64,000 bases of DNA, taken from Acidobacteriota bacterium. Its GTDB lineage: Bacteria; Acidobacteriota; Blastocatellia; Pyrinomonadales; Pyrinomonadaceae. The stretch covers positions 1,426,001 to 1,490,000 of the forward strand of contig JADJOS010000001.1 in assembly GCA_016713675.1 (NCBI GenBank). The letters are read 5' to 3'. This document shows, piece after piece, positions 19,459 to 26,677 of this stretch; the stretch's first letter is position 1, and each line of letters begins with the position of its first letter. A program made the translations under genes and the position numbers. The notes under the pieces are model-generated. The model saw only the letters and a list, made by a program, of their open reading frames with translations. It was not told the origin of the DNA and made no database searches.

Positions 19459-20742
19459 ATGCTGGATCTTAATTTTGTTAGAGATAATTTGGAGGCCGTG
19501 AGAACGGCATTGAGGAACCGGAATTCTCCGGACGGACCGCTGGATACCTTCATGGAACTCGATGCGGAACGCCGCGCGGTCATTGGAGAATCCGATCGGA
19601 TCAATTCACTTCGAAACACGGCGAGCAAAGAGATCGGAGCTCTGATGCAGTCCGGTGATCGCGAAAATGCGGAAGCGAAAAAGGCAGAAGTTGCCGAACT
19701 CAAAGATAAACAGGCGAAACTCGATAACAGACGCGATTTGGCCGAATCGGAAATGCGTGACCTTTTGGAAAATCTTCCGAACATTCCGGCCCCGGAAGTT
19801 CCTGTCGGTGCGGACGAGAACGCAAATGTCGAGATCAGACGATGGGGGACACCGAGAGAGTTTGATTTCAAACCGAAGGACCACGTCGATCTTGGTGAAG
19901 CTCTTGGTATTGTTGATTTTGAGAGGGCGACAAAGATCTCCGGGTCTCGCTTCGCGATCTTGAACGGCATGGGAGCACGTCTGGAACGGGCACTTGTTAA
20001 TTTTATGCTCGAGGTTCATACGACGGAGCACGGCTACACTGAAACCTTGCCGCCCTATCTCGTGAACCGGAGTTCGTTATTCGGAACAAACCAGCTGCCC
20101 AAGTTTGAGGAGGATCTGTTCCACACGACCGACGAACGCAGGTTGGCCTTGATACCGACTGCCGAAGTTCCGGTCACGAATTACTTTGCTAATGAGATAC
20201 TTGAACCGTCCGATCTGCCGAAACATTTCACGGCATATTCCATGTGTTTTCGCAGCGAGGCCGGTAGCTACGGCCGTGACACACGCGGTCTGATAAGGCA
20301 GCATCAGTTTGAGAAGGTCGAGCTTGTCAAGATCTGCCTGCCGGAAGACTCCGAATACGAACACGAAAAACTGACAGCCAACGCCGAGCGAATTTTGCAG
20401 TTACTCGGTTTGCCGTATCGAACTGTGGTGCTCTCGACCGGTGACATGGGTTTCGGGGCTAAGAAGACCTACGATATCGAGGTTTGGATACCGAGCCAAA
20501 ACACGTTCCGTGAAATATCAAGCTGCTCGAATTGCGGCGACTTTCAGGCAAGAAGAATGAACCTCCGCTTTCGCCGCACCGGCGGAGCAAAACCGGAGTT
20601 TGCACATACTCTGAATGGCAGCGGACTTGCCGTCGGGCGGACCTGGGTTGCTGTCATCGAAAACTATCAGCGTGCCGACGGTTCGATAGAAATTCCCGAA
20701 GTGCTTCATAAATACATGCATGGAGCGAAGCAGATCGTTTGA
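19459..20742 (+). CDS. serS: Seryl-tRNA synthetase
   Basis: A 427-residue class II aminoacyl-tRNA synthetase that charges tRNA-Ser with serine in the cytoplasm. The N-terminal coiled arm (about residues 25-100, ending KLDNRRDLAESEMRDLLENLPNIPAPEVP) grips the tRNA long arm. The catalytic core has TAEVPVTNYFANEIL, motif 2 FRSEAGSYGRDTRGLIRQHQFEK, the serine-specific FREISSCSNCGDFQARRMN, and motif 3 NGSGLAVGRTWVAVIENYQ. Length is normal for bacteria. It is a single gene followed 31 bases later by the mazEF pair. Confidence 0.97.
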   Translation: MLDLNFVRDNLEAVRTALRNRNSPDGPLDTFMELDAERRAVIGESDRINSLRNTASKEIGALMQSGDRENAEAKKAEVAELKDKQAKLDNRRDLAESEMRDLLENLPNIPAPEVPVGADENANVEIRRWGTPREFDFKPKDHVDLGEALGIVDFERATKISGSRFAILNGMGARLERALVNFMLEVHTTEHGYTETLPPYLVNRSSLFGTNQLPKFEEDLFHTTDERRLALIPTAEVPVTNYFANEILEPSDLPKHFTAYSMCFRSEAGSYGRDTRGLIRQHQFEKVELVKICLPEDSEYEHEKLTANAERILQLLGLPYRTVVLSTGDMGFGAKKTYDIEVWIPSQNTFREISSCSNCGDFQARRMNLRFRRTGGAKPEFAHTLNGSGLAVGRTWVAVIENYQRADGSIEIPEVLHKYMHGAKQIV

Positions 20743-20757
20743 CGAGGAACCTTAACG

Positions 20758-20774
20758 TAATTACGATGTAATTA
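20758..20774. promoter_or_regulatory. Inverted repeat at mazE start, candidate autoregulatory operator
   Basis: TAATTAC, a 3-base centre, then GTAATTA form a perfect 7-base inverted repeat that runs into the first base of the mazE ATG. MazE proteins of other bacteria bind palindromes in their own promoter, so this is a plausible MazE/MazEF site. The role is inferred from position and symmetry. Confidence 0.5.
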
Positions 20775-21022
20775 TGAAAAGTCAAATAATCCAGATCGGC
20801 AATTCACAAGGGATCCGGCTGCCGAAAGTGCTGCTGGAGGAAAGTCGAATAACCGGTGAGGTGGAGGTGGAACTTCACCCCGACGGAATATTGATCCGCA
20901 ATGCGCAGAAGCCGCGTGCAGGTTGGGATGAGCAGTTCAAAATGATGGCGGAGAACGAAGACGACGATCTGTTAGCGGGCGATCTGGCGACCAACTTTGA
21001 CAAAAAGGAGTGGCATTGGTGA
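20774..21022 (+). CDS. mazE: MazE-type antitoxin (AbrB fold)
   Basis: An 82-residue antitoxin. The first ~45 residues (MKSQIIQIGNSQGIRLPKVLLEE) are a swapped-hairpin AbrB/SpoVT DNA-binding domain with the usual IGNSxGIRLPK pattern. The acidic C-terminal tail (ENEDDDLLAGDLATNFD) would wrap the toxin and block it. It overlaps the toxin gene: its TGA at 21020-21022 shares bases with the toxin GTG start, which couples translation. The inverted repeat at 20758-20774 touches its start codon. Confidence 0.9.
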   Translation: MKSQIIQIGNSQGIRLPKVLLEESRITGEVEVELHPDGILIRNAQKPRAGWDEQFKMMAENEDDDLLAGDLATNFDKKEWHW

Positions 21023-21336
21023 ACCGTTTTGACGTGTATCTTGTAAACCTCGACGCAGAGCCCGGGCGTGACGCTAAAAATACGCGTCCATGCGTTGTGA
21101 TCTCACCTGATGAGATGAATCGTAACGTCCAGAATGTGATCGTAGCTCCTTTGTCCTCCGCCGGTGTCGATTATCCGACTCGGATCGCAGTGACATTTCT
21201 TAACGCAGAGCGTTCCGTGGTTTTGGATCAGATCAGGACAGTAGATAAAATACGTTTGGTCAAAAAGGTCGGAGAGATCGAACCGCCTGTCAGAAAGGTC
21301 ATCATCGACAGGTTACAGGAGTTGTTTGCCGACTAG
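21019..21336 (+). CDS. mazF: MazF-type mRNA interferase toxin
   Basis: A 105-residue toxin of the PemK/MazF family, which cleaves mRNA at short sequence sites when its antitoxin is lost. It begins NRFDVYLVNLDAEPGRD and has TRPCVVISPDEMN, VIVAPLSS and the RTVDKIRLVKKVGEI motif of the family. The start is taken as GTG 21019-21021, overlapping the mazE stop (GTGA), with AAGGAG 8 nt upstream inside mazE; an in-frame GTG at 21010 is less well placed. A strong two-way terminator follows at 21374-21407. Confidence 0.93.
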   Translation: MNRFDVYLVNLDAEPGRDAKNTRPCVVISPDEMNRNVQNVIVAPLSSAGVDYPTRIAVTFLNAERSVVLDQIRTVDKIRLVKKVGEIEPPVRKVIIDRLQELFAD

Positions 21337-21373
21337 CCGGGCCGCCGTCTAAAGCTAAACGATTGCAGAGCAA

Positions 21374-21407
21374 AAAAAGCACGTGAGAAATTTCTCACGT
21401 GCTTTTT
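21374..21407. terminator. Perfect bidirectional terminator between mazF and the FecR-like gene
   Basis: AAAAAGCACGTGAGAAA followed directly by its exact reverse complement gives a 17-base self-complementary palindrome with A and T runs on both ends. It lies between convergent genes ending at 21336 and 21433 and would stop transcription from both sides. Confidence 0.9.
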
Positions 21408-21432
21408 CATATACCGTTTGTAATTTGATGGT

Positions 21433-22080
21433 TTACCTTGCAGGGCTAACTACATCATCGTCGCGAATAAAGCCGTAGTAGATGATCAGTGCTCCCCCGA
21501 CGATAGCTGCAACGACTCCGAATACGATCCAGCCTTGACGCCTTGTCATCTTGGCAGCGGTGGGCTGTCCATTGGCCATAGAAACATTACCGACCTCTGA
21601 TTCGGCGGCAGTAGTACCTGACGTTACATCCACGGAGAAGTTGCCCGCATTCGCGTCGTTAGTGACGACATTGTCATTGGTGCGAATGTTGACAGCGACG
21701 CCTTCGTTGTTAAGAACGCGAATTTGCCCGGCTGCGAGATCACCCGAAATGCTGTTCTCGGATAGATTAAGGCTGAGGCTCGAGTTTGGCGACATCGTGA
21801 TGCGGCCAAGTTTTCCAAGATTAATTGTTGCGGAATTACCTTCAGGGGTCGAGATCGTCCCCGACGTAAAGAATGTGCGGCCGCTCAATGCTTTTTCGCC
21901 ATTAAGTGACACCGAAGGCTGCATGCCGTCAATCGAACTTCCCGACACGGTTATTTCACCAGATAACGCATTTCCAGGGGCTGCCAATGTGACCATTGAC
22001 GAACTGAAAAAAAGCGATACCAACAGGCCAAGCCCGACCAAATTGCGGAGCCATAGCGACTTTTGTTTATTCACCATCAT
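21433..22080 (-). CDS. Secreted FecR-like protein with C-terminal membrane anchor
   Basis: A 215-residue exported protein. It begins with a signal peptide (LVGLGLLVSLFFSSSMVTLAAP). A FecR-like beta region follows, seen in SGRTFFTSGTISTPEGNSATINLGKLGRITMSPNSSLSLNLSEN as a sequence of short strands. It ends with one membrane helix (GWIVFGVVAAIVGGALIIYYGF) and a short charged tail (IRDDDVV), so it may be tethered at the C-terminus. The ATG at 22078-22080 has GGAGAGG about 5 nt upstream. No neighbour explains its job. It converges with mazF and shares the terminator at 21374-21407. Confidence 0.65.
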   Translation of the reverse strand: MMVNKQKSLWLRNLVGLGLLVSLFFSSSMVTLAAPGNALSGEITVSGSSIDGMQPSVSLNGEKALSGRTFFTSGTISTPEGNSATINLGKLGRITMSPNSSLSLNLSENSISGDLAAGQIRVLNNEGVAVNIRTNDNVVTNDANAGNFSVDVTSGTTAAESEVGNVSMANGQPTAAKMTRRQGWIVFGVVAAIVGGALIIYYGFIRDDDVVSPAR

Positions 22081-22251
22081 ACAAACCTCTCCATTAAAGT
22101 AAAATTCAGAGACACTGTAACCTTAGTTGACATGCATTGTCAAAGTTTTTTTTGAGTAAACTGATAAATTTTGAAAACGCTGTTGCCTGATCAAAGCCGA
22201 TTGGCGTGGGCACGCGGCGCCTGCTGCAACGAAAAGAGACCATTTGCAGGA

Positions 22252-23070
22252 TCAGGACCCCTTATTGGCAAGGGCTGCTTTCGAACGATTCCATAGTATG
22301 TCCATCTCCTCAAGGCTGGCATCCTGAAGGTTCTTCCCGGCCTGCATAAGCTCTTTCTCAATGTAATTAAAGCGCGATCTAAATTTGATGTTCGTGCGTT
22401 TCAGAGCGCTTTCAGGCTCTACGTCAAGGTGCCTTGCCAGATTTTGCACGACAAAAAGCAAATCGCCGACCTCTTCATCTATGTTCTTTTTATCACCATT
22501 TTTGAGAGCCGCCCTCAACTCGCCGATCTCCTCATCGATCTTGTCGAATATCTGATCGGTATTCTCCCAATCAAATCCAACTTTCGCGGCTCTCTTTGTT
22601 AGTTTCAGTCCTTCGAGCAGGGCGGGGAAGTGAACGGGGATCTCGTCAAGAAACGACTCCAACACCTTCTCGACCTTTCCGGAAGCTTTCCTCTCATCGG
22701 CCTTGAGTTGGTCCCAATTGTTCAGTACATCCTCGGCGCGGGCAAAACTCGCTTCGCCAAATACGTGCGGGTGCCGCAATATCAGTTTTTTCGTCACACC
22801 TTCGGCAACTTCGTCGATCGTAAAATCGCCGCGTTCGGCCCCGATGGTCGCATGAAATACTACCTGAAGCAGAAGATCGCCCAGCTCTTCCTTCAAATGT
22901 TCAGTTTCGCCGGTCTCATCGGCCTCATGGATCGCGTCAAATGTCTCGTATGCCTCTTCGAGCAAATACTGCGAGAGTGACCGATATGTCTGCTCTGCGT
23001 CCCAAGGGCAGCCGCCCGGTGCACGCAAACGGGCCATAACGGTAATTAGTTCGTCAAACGATTTGGACAT
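22252..23070 (-). CDS. mazG: MazG nucleoside triphosphate pyrophosphohydrolase
   Basis: A 272-residue protein with two MazG-type helical domains; the family cleaves nucleoside triphosphates to monophosphate and pyrophosphate and is thought to clear damaged nucleotides. The N-terminal ARLRAPGGCPWDAEQTYRSL matches the family start. The metal-binding acidic motif appears as EEAYE and EELGDLLLQVVFHA (first domain) and DEEVGDLLFVVQNLARHL (second). Length is normal. It is on the minus strand about 0.9 kb from mazEF, on the opposite strand with a gene between; this recalls the mazEFG grouping known elsewhere, though here they cannot be one operon. Confidence 0.95.
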   Translation of the reverse strand: MSKSFDELITVMARLRAPGGCPWDAEQTYRSLSQYLLEEAYETFDAIHEADETGETEHLKEELGDLLLQVVFHATIGAERGDFTIDEVAEGVTKKLILRHPHVFGEASFARAEDVLNNWDQLKADERKASGKVEKVLESFLDEIPVHFPALLEGLKLTKRAAKVGFDWENTDQIFDKIDEEIGELRAALKNGDKKNIDEEVGDLLFVVQNLARHLDVEPESALKRTNIKFRSRFNYIEKELMQAGKNLQDASLEEMDILWNRSKAALANKGS

Positions 23071-23374
23071 GAGTTAGATGGTCAAAGGACAAGATCCGTC
23101 AACAGGCCAAAGGACGAATAGGATCTTACGGCTATTCTACATTATGCTCTCCCAAATTCATTCCATGATGAACATAAGTTCGCTTTAGAATGTGTCAAAT
23201 AACATAAACTCAGCAATTTGCAGTGAGCTGCCCGGCGTCAAAATGCAGCTTATAACTCGTTGACTTTTCGGCCTGGGTACGATAAACTGTCGAACTATTT
23301 TCCACAAAGTTTAGTCAATCGTATATTTTTCGGATCAAGGGGTTAGAGGGTTAGTAATTCAATAGGAGTAAGGA
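23071..23374. promoter_or_regulatory. Divergent spacer with weak promoter for the 23375 gene
   Basis: Gene-free stretch of 304 bases between mazG (minus) and a secreted protein (plus). TTGACT at 23260-23265, a 17-base spacer and TAAACT at 23283-23288 make a plausible but imperfect -35/-10 pair for the plus-strand gene. The ribosome binding site AGGAGTAAGG (23364-23373) lies just before ATG 23375. Nothing else is evident. Confidence 0.35.
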
Positions 23375-25510
23375 ATGATGAATAAGTTCTTGCCGGCCGG
23401 CCGGCTACGTATCGCTTTGTCGATCTTGGGGGTGTTTCTGGTCTTGGGCTTTGCTTGGGTCGTTATTGATCAACGCACCATGGCAGGTTCGCAAGGGGAA
23501 ACCGGGACCCTTGAAAAGATGATCGTTGCAGGCGGTAACGCCGCGATGGACGTTGACCTAAATAAGCTTAACGGTAACAAAACAAGGGCACGAAACGCGC
23601 GGATAAATTTCGAACTTGAAACAAATGCCTTCTTTAAGACGCTTGTCTTCAATGAGGAATTTCGCGGTGCATTGCCCAGTTCGGTCAAGATCACCACGCA
23701 AGAATCAACTAACTTTCCTGCAAAGTTGCATGACTCGATCGGTCATCTTGTCTTTGAAAGTTTGGAATGGGGCGGACAATATGAATTTGTCATTCGCGAT
23801 TCTAACACCGGGTTTATTTTCTTTAACGTTGAAGGCCAGGAATACGAATATGACCCGAATGTACGATTGTTAAATATCAAGGGCGGCCGAATGCTGATCT
23901 CAGATGAGTTCGCTGCCGAAATGAAACGGCCGTCAGATGCAGGTGCGATCGTCGGAACGATCAATATCGCCGCGACCTTGAGGCCGATCGAAGTTACCAC
24001 CGTGATCAACGGCGAAACTGAAGCAAATGTATTGCCCGCCGGAGCAGGAACTGAAACGAACGCAGGATCTGTACCGGGACCGGACGTCGTCGTCGGTGAC
24101 CTAACCGGGCTAGCCCAGTTTGGCTCGTCGGCGGGAACGCAGGTTGGCCTTGCCGTTGGAACCGACTCATGTAATTTTGGTACGGTCGATCTGAACTGGT
24201 TTGCAAACCCCTCGAATGATCATCCCGTTATTCCGCAAAACCTGTATCGCATGAAAGGCGGTGCCGGTAATAGCGACACATTCGAACAGATCGGACAATC
24301 CAGCGTCAAACATGCGTTTACAGCTCTGACAAACAACATTTGTGCATTGGGCTGTAACGGTATCGGAGGATCGCGTCTCGGATCGGGATGTTCGGACCCT
24401 TACGGAGCAAGCCTGAACTCAGGCCCGAATCTCGGGTCGAGGGCATGGATCAATCCGTTCACCGGTGCATATCCGCGTAACGACTCAGCTACGCCGAATA
24501 ACAACCATACTGGTCACACGCATCTCGGACCGACCCACCGCATACTCACCGAGATCGCTGATCTGGTTCCTGCACAGAATGTGGGAGCGACCTATTATGC
24601 CGAATCACAGTACGTGACTCCGCATGAATATGTCTGGTGTCAGGCAAATCCGACGCAGTGCAATATGAATAACAATGTCTCTTACCGAAGATACAATGTT
24701 ACTAATGCTGCCAGCCCGTTCAGCTTCTCGGCTGCGGCGGCAACTGTACGGATGAAGACCGCACTCACCGCCTGGACCGGAGCGTCGATCGTGGAGTTTC
24801 GTCCTGATCCCGTGAACGATGGTGTGGCGGCGATCGGTTATAAAGTGACTAACCCCTCCCCGGGTGTTTGGCATTACGAATATGCCATTTATAACCAGAA
24901 TCTCGATCGTGCCATTCAGTCGTTCGGTATTCCCGTCGGTTCCGGTGTGACGATCACTAACGCCGGGTTCCACGCACCGCCTCAACATCCCGGATCTACG
25001 GCTGATGGCACCGTGGGCAGTGCCGGTTACAGTAATGCAGCATGGAACTCGTCGAATTCCGGCGGCGTAACAACATGGAGTTCCGAGACCTTCGCGCAAA
25101 ACCCGAATGCGAACGCGGTTCGCTGGGGAACACTTTATAACATCCGTTTCGATTCAAACCGTCCGCCGGCAAATGTGAATGCAACTGTCGGTTTCTTCAA
25201 GACGGGAGCGCCGATGACCGTTCAGATCCAGGGCCCAAGCACTCCGACGGCTGCATTCGTATCTGTTTCGGGAAGGGTGACCAATGCGGCCGGCCAGGGA
25301 CTTGGCGGCGTAAGGGTATCGATGGCTGACTTGGGCGGCGTTATCCGCGTTTCGACGGTTACAAGCTCTTTCGGCTATTATCAATTTGATAATGTCGCGA
25401 CAGGCGCTATGTATTCATTCACTCCGGTCTCGAAACGGCATACCTTCACGCCGCAGACCATCGCGGTCAACGACAATTTGACGGATTTGAATTTTACGGC
25501 TCTGCCGTAG
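23375..25510 (+). CDS. Large secreted protein with C-terminal carboxypeptidase-regulatory-like domain
   Basis: A 711-residue exported protein without a clear family. A hydrophobic N-terminal segment (LRIALSILGVFLVLGFAWVV, about residues 11-30) should act as a signal. The central part, roughly residues 235-590, is rich in Asn, Gly, Ser and aromatic residues, with several Cys (DSCNFG, NNICALGCNG, GSGCSDPYG, WCQANPTQC) that may form disulfides. The last ~80 residues (VSGRVTNAAGQGLGGVRVSM...FDNVATGAMYSFTP) form a Cna-B/carboxypeptidase-regulatory-like beta module used as a stalk or adhesion unit. AGGAGTAAGG lies just upstream; ATG 23375 and ATG 23378 are both possible. A terminator follows at 25536-25561. 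It is likely a surface or matrix protein; this is inferred. Confidence 0.7.
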   Translation: MMNKFLPAGRLRIALSILGVFLVLGFAWVVIDQRTMAGSQGETGTLEKMIVAGGNAAMDVDLNKLNGNKTRARNARINFELETNAFFKTLVFNEEFRGALPSSVKITTQESTNFPAKLHDSIGHLVFESLEWGGQYEFVIRDSNTGFIFFNVEGQEYEYDPNVRLLNIKGGRMLISDEFAAEMKRPSDAGAIVGTINIAATLRPIEVTTVINGETEANVLPAGAGTETNAGSVPGPDVVVGDLTGLAQFGSSAGTQVGLAVGTDSCNFGTVDLNWFANPSNDHPVIPQNLYRMKGGAGNSDTFEQIGQSSVKHAFTALTNNICALGCNGIGGSRLGSGCSDPYGASLNSGPNLGSRAWINPFTGAYPRNDSATPNNNHTGHTHLGPTHRILTEIADLVPAQNVGATYYAESQYVTPHEYVWCQANPTQCNMNNNVSYRRYNVTNAASPFSFSAAAATVRMKTALTAWTGASIVEFRPDPVNDGVAAIGYKVTNPSPGVWHYEYAIYNQNLDRAIQSFGIPVGSGVTITNAGFHAPPQHPGSTADGTVGSAGYSNAAWNSSNSGGVTTWSSETFAQNPNANAVRWGTLYNIRFDSNRPPANVNATVGFFKTGAPMTVQIQGPSTPTAAFVSVSGRVTNAAGQGLGGVRVSMADLGGVIRVSTVTSSFGYYQFDNVATGAMYSFTPVSKRHTFTPQTIAVNDNLTDLNFTALP

Positions 25511-25535
25511 TGTCCGGATCTTTCCATGGAAAATT

Positions 25536-25561
25536 AAGGCGGCCCTCGGGCCGCCTTTTTT
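25536..25561 (+). terminator. Rho-independent terminator after the secreted protein gene
   Basis: AAGGCGGCCC, a TC loop and GGGCCGCCTT form a 10-base stem followed by a run of T, 25 bases after the stop codon at 25510. Confidence 0.92.
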
Positions 25562-25603
25562 GCGCAGATTCGAATATCGACAACTGATCGCCGGAACAAA
25601 GCG

Positions 25604-25636
25604 AAAAGCGGGAATGATCTTTTAGATCATTCCCGC
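25604..25636 (-). terminator. Rho-independent terminator of the PilZ-like gene
   Basis: GCGGGAATGATCT and its exact reverse complement form a 13-base stem around a 3-base loop. Read on the minus strand it ends in TTTT (25604-25607), 28 bases past the stop of the PilZ-like gene. Confidence 0.88.
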
Positions 25637-25664
25637 CGCTTCATAATAACGAATAGAGTAACTA

Positions 25665-26066
25665 TTAATTAACCCATTCTTCCTCGTAATTTAACTGCCA
25701 ATGCCTCGTAACCCACGCTTGAGCGGCCGTCATAGCGACATTTTTCCATTTCTTAAGATTCTCAAGAATAGAAAGTGCTGCCATTGGTTTGCTCGGATCG
25801 CGTTCGACCCGAATTACCTGAGTTGAAACTTCGATGATCGCCTTGTTCTCGTCCATTATTTTCAAACGGACTTCACAACCGACCGGCGGTAATGTCTCGA
25901 GATTGACCAAAGCGCTGGTTTCACCAACATTCTCCGTTAGTCCTTCGACAGAAATTGTCTCGCCGCTCTCTGCATCGACCCAGCTTGCCAAAACCGGCAT
26001 GCTAGCAATGATACGATGGTGCAATGGCGTTTTGTATGATGCTGTAGAATATTCTACGTCTGCCAT
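25665..26066 (-). CDS. PilZ-like domain protein, possible c-di-GMP effector
   Basis: A 133-residue protein resembling a single PilZ domain. RIIASMPVLASWVD sits where the family has its N-terminal arginine switch, and GLTENVGETSALVNLETLPPVGCEVRLKI resembles the (D/N)xSxxG strand with NVGETS in place of NxSxxG. The classic RxxxR is weak, so c-di-GMP binding is uncertain. The middle and C-terminal part are beta-rich, then a short helical tail follows (WVTRHWQLNYEEEWVN). The start at 26066 has a GGGGGAA site upstream. It stands alone, but the window codes for two GGDEF proteins that could supply the ligand. Confidence 0.55.
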   Translation of the reverse strand: MADVEYSTASYKTPLHHRIIASMPVLASWVDAESGETISVEGLTENVGETSALVNLETLPPVGCEVRLKIMDENKAIIEVSTQVIRVERDPSKPMAALSILENLKKWKNVAMTAAQAWVTRHWQLNYEEEWVN

Positions 26067-26189
26067 TATTTCCCCCTTTACCCTGCTTGTATATGCATCT
26101 GCTTCGCCGATAATATATCGATTCGTTCAAATGCGTGACCAATCTAATGCATTCTTACAAAAAAGTCAAGTATCTGACATTTTTGTAAA

Positions 26190-26223
26190 TTACTGTGAAT
26201 AAATAATTTTCGGTTCACAGTAA
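26190..26223. promoter_or_regulatory. 10-base inverted repeat, candidate regulator site or hairpin
   Basis: TTACTGTGAA and its exact complement TTCACAGTAA are separated by 14 bases (26200-26213). The half-site TACTGTGA resembles binding half-sites of several dimeric regulators, but the spacing is unlike CRP. It lies 123 bases before the PilZ-like start on the minus strand and about 450 bases before the receptor. Confidence 0.45.
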
Positions 26224-26489
26224 AAGTACTAATCGTTTGTAACACAAAATATTACAAATAGCAAGAGAATTCGTGAAAAAATGCACTATCTGCGTTTTCA
26301 TTTCAAGATCGCCTGATTTCACACTGAATTAACACCGAATTAACCCTATATTTTGATGCCGCTCGTACAGTTAGAAATTTGGCGAAAGGTACTCAAATTG
26401 CGTCATTCCGTGTCAACAAGCATAGTTGTGATCTTTGGCTAGACTTGTGACCTTATTTGGTGACAGTCTTACTTTGGTGATAGGTATGT

Positions 26490-26513
26490 AAATCAACAGT
26501 TTACAGTTGATTT
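26490..26513. repeat. Inverted repeat AAATCAAC / GTTGATTT
   Basis: A perfect 8-base inverted repeat with an 8-base centre, about 165 bases before the TonB receptor start. It could be an operator or a leader hairpin; nothing decides between them. Confidence 0.4.
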
Positions 26514-26677
26514 GGCAGAATTTGCGGGTTGAGATTCGAGCTATACAATGCAATTTTTGAAAGCACGAAATCCAAAAAGTAAAATAAAAATCCAAATTTC
26601 GAAATTAGTGCTCTTTACTTAAGCTCGGAGACACAATTCTGCATTTGAAAAACTCAAAAATGGAGTCAAAAAAGCAA

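Larger units (their letters stand above)
26067..26677. other. Long gene-free spacer ahead of the TonB receptor
   Basis: 611 bases, clearly richer in A+T than nearby genes, lie between the PilZ-like gene and the TonB receptor. It holds a 10-base inverted repeat (26190-26223), an 8-base inverted repeat (26490-26513) and a direct repeat of GAATTAAC near 26325-26346. A minus-strand open frame at 26413-26595 has no family features and is not called. The size suggests that the receptor has a long leader or several regulators. Confidence 0.5.

Noticed and set aside
20774..23070. A mazEFG operon
   Set aside because: mazG is on the opposite strand with another gene and a bidirectional terminator between.
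26413..26595. 60-residue minus-strand gene
   Set aside because: A+T-rich spacer sequence, no ribosome binding site and no family features.
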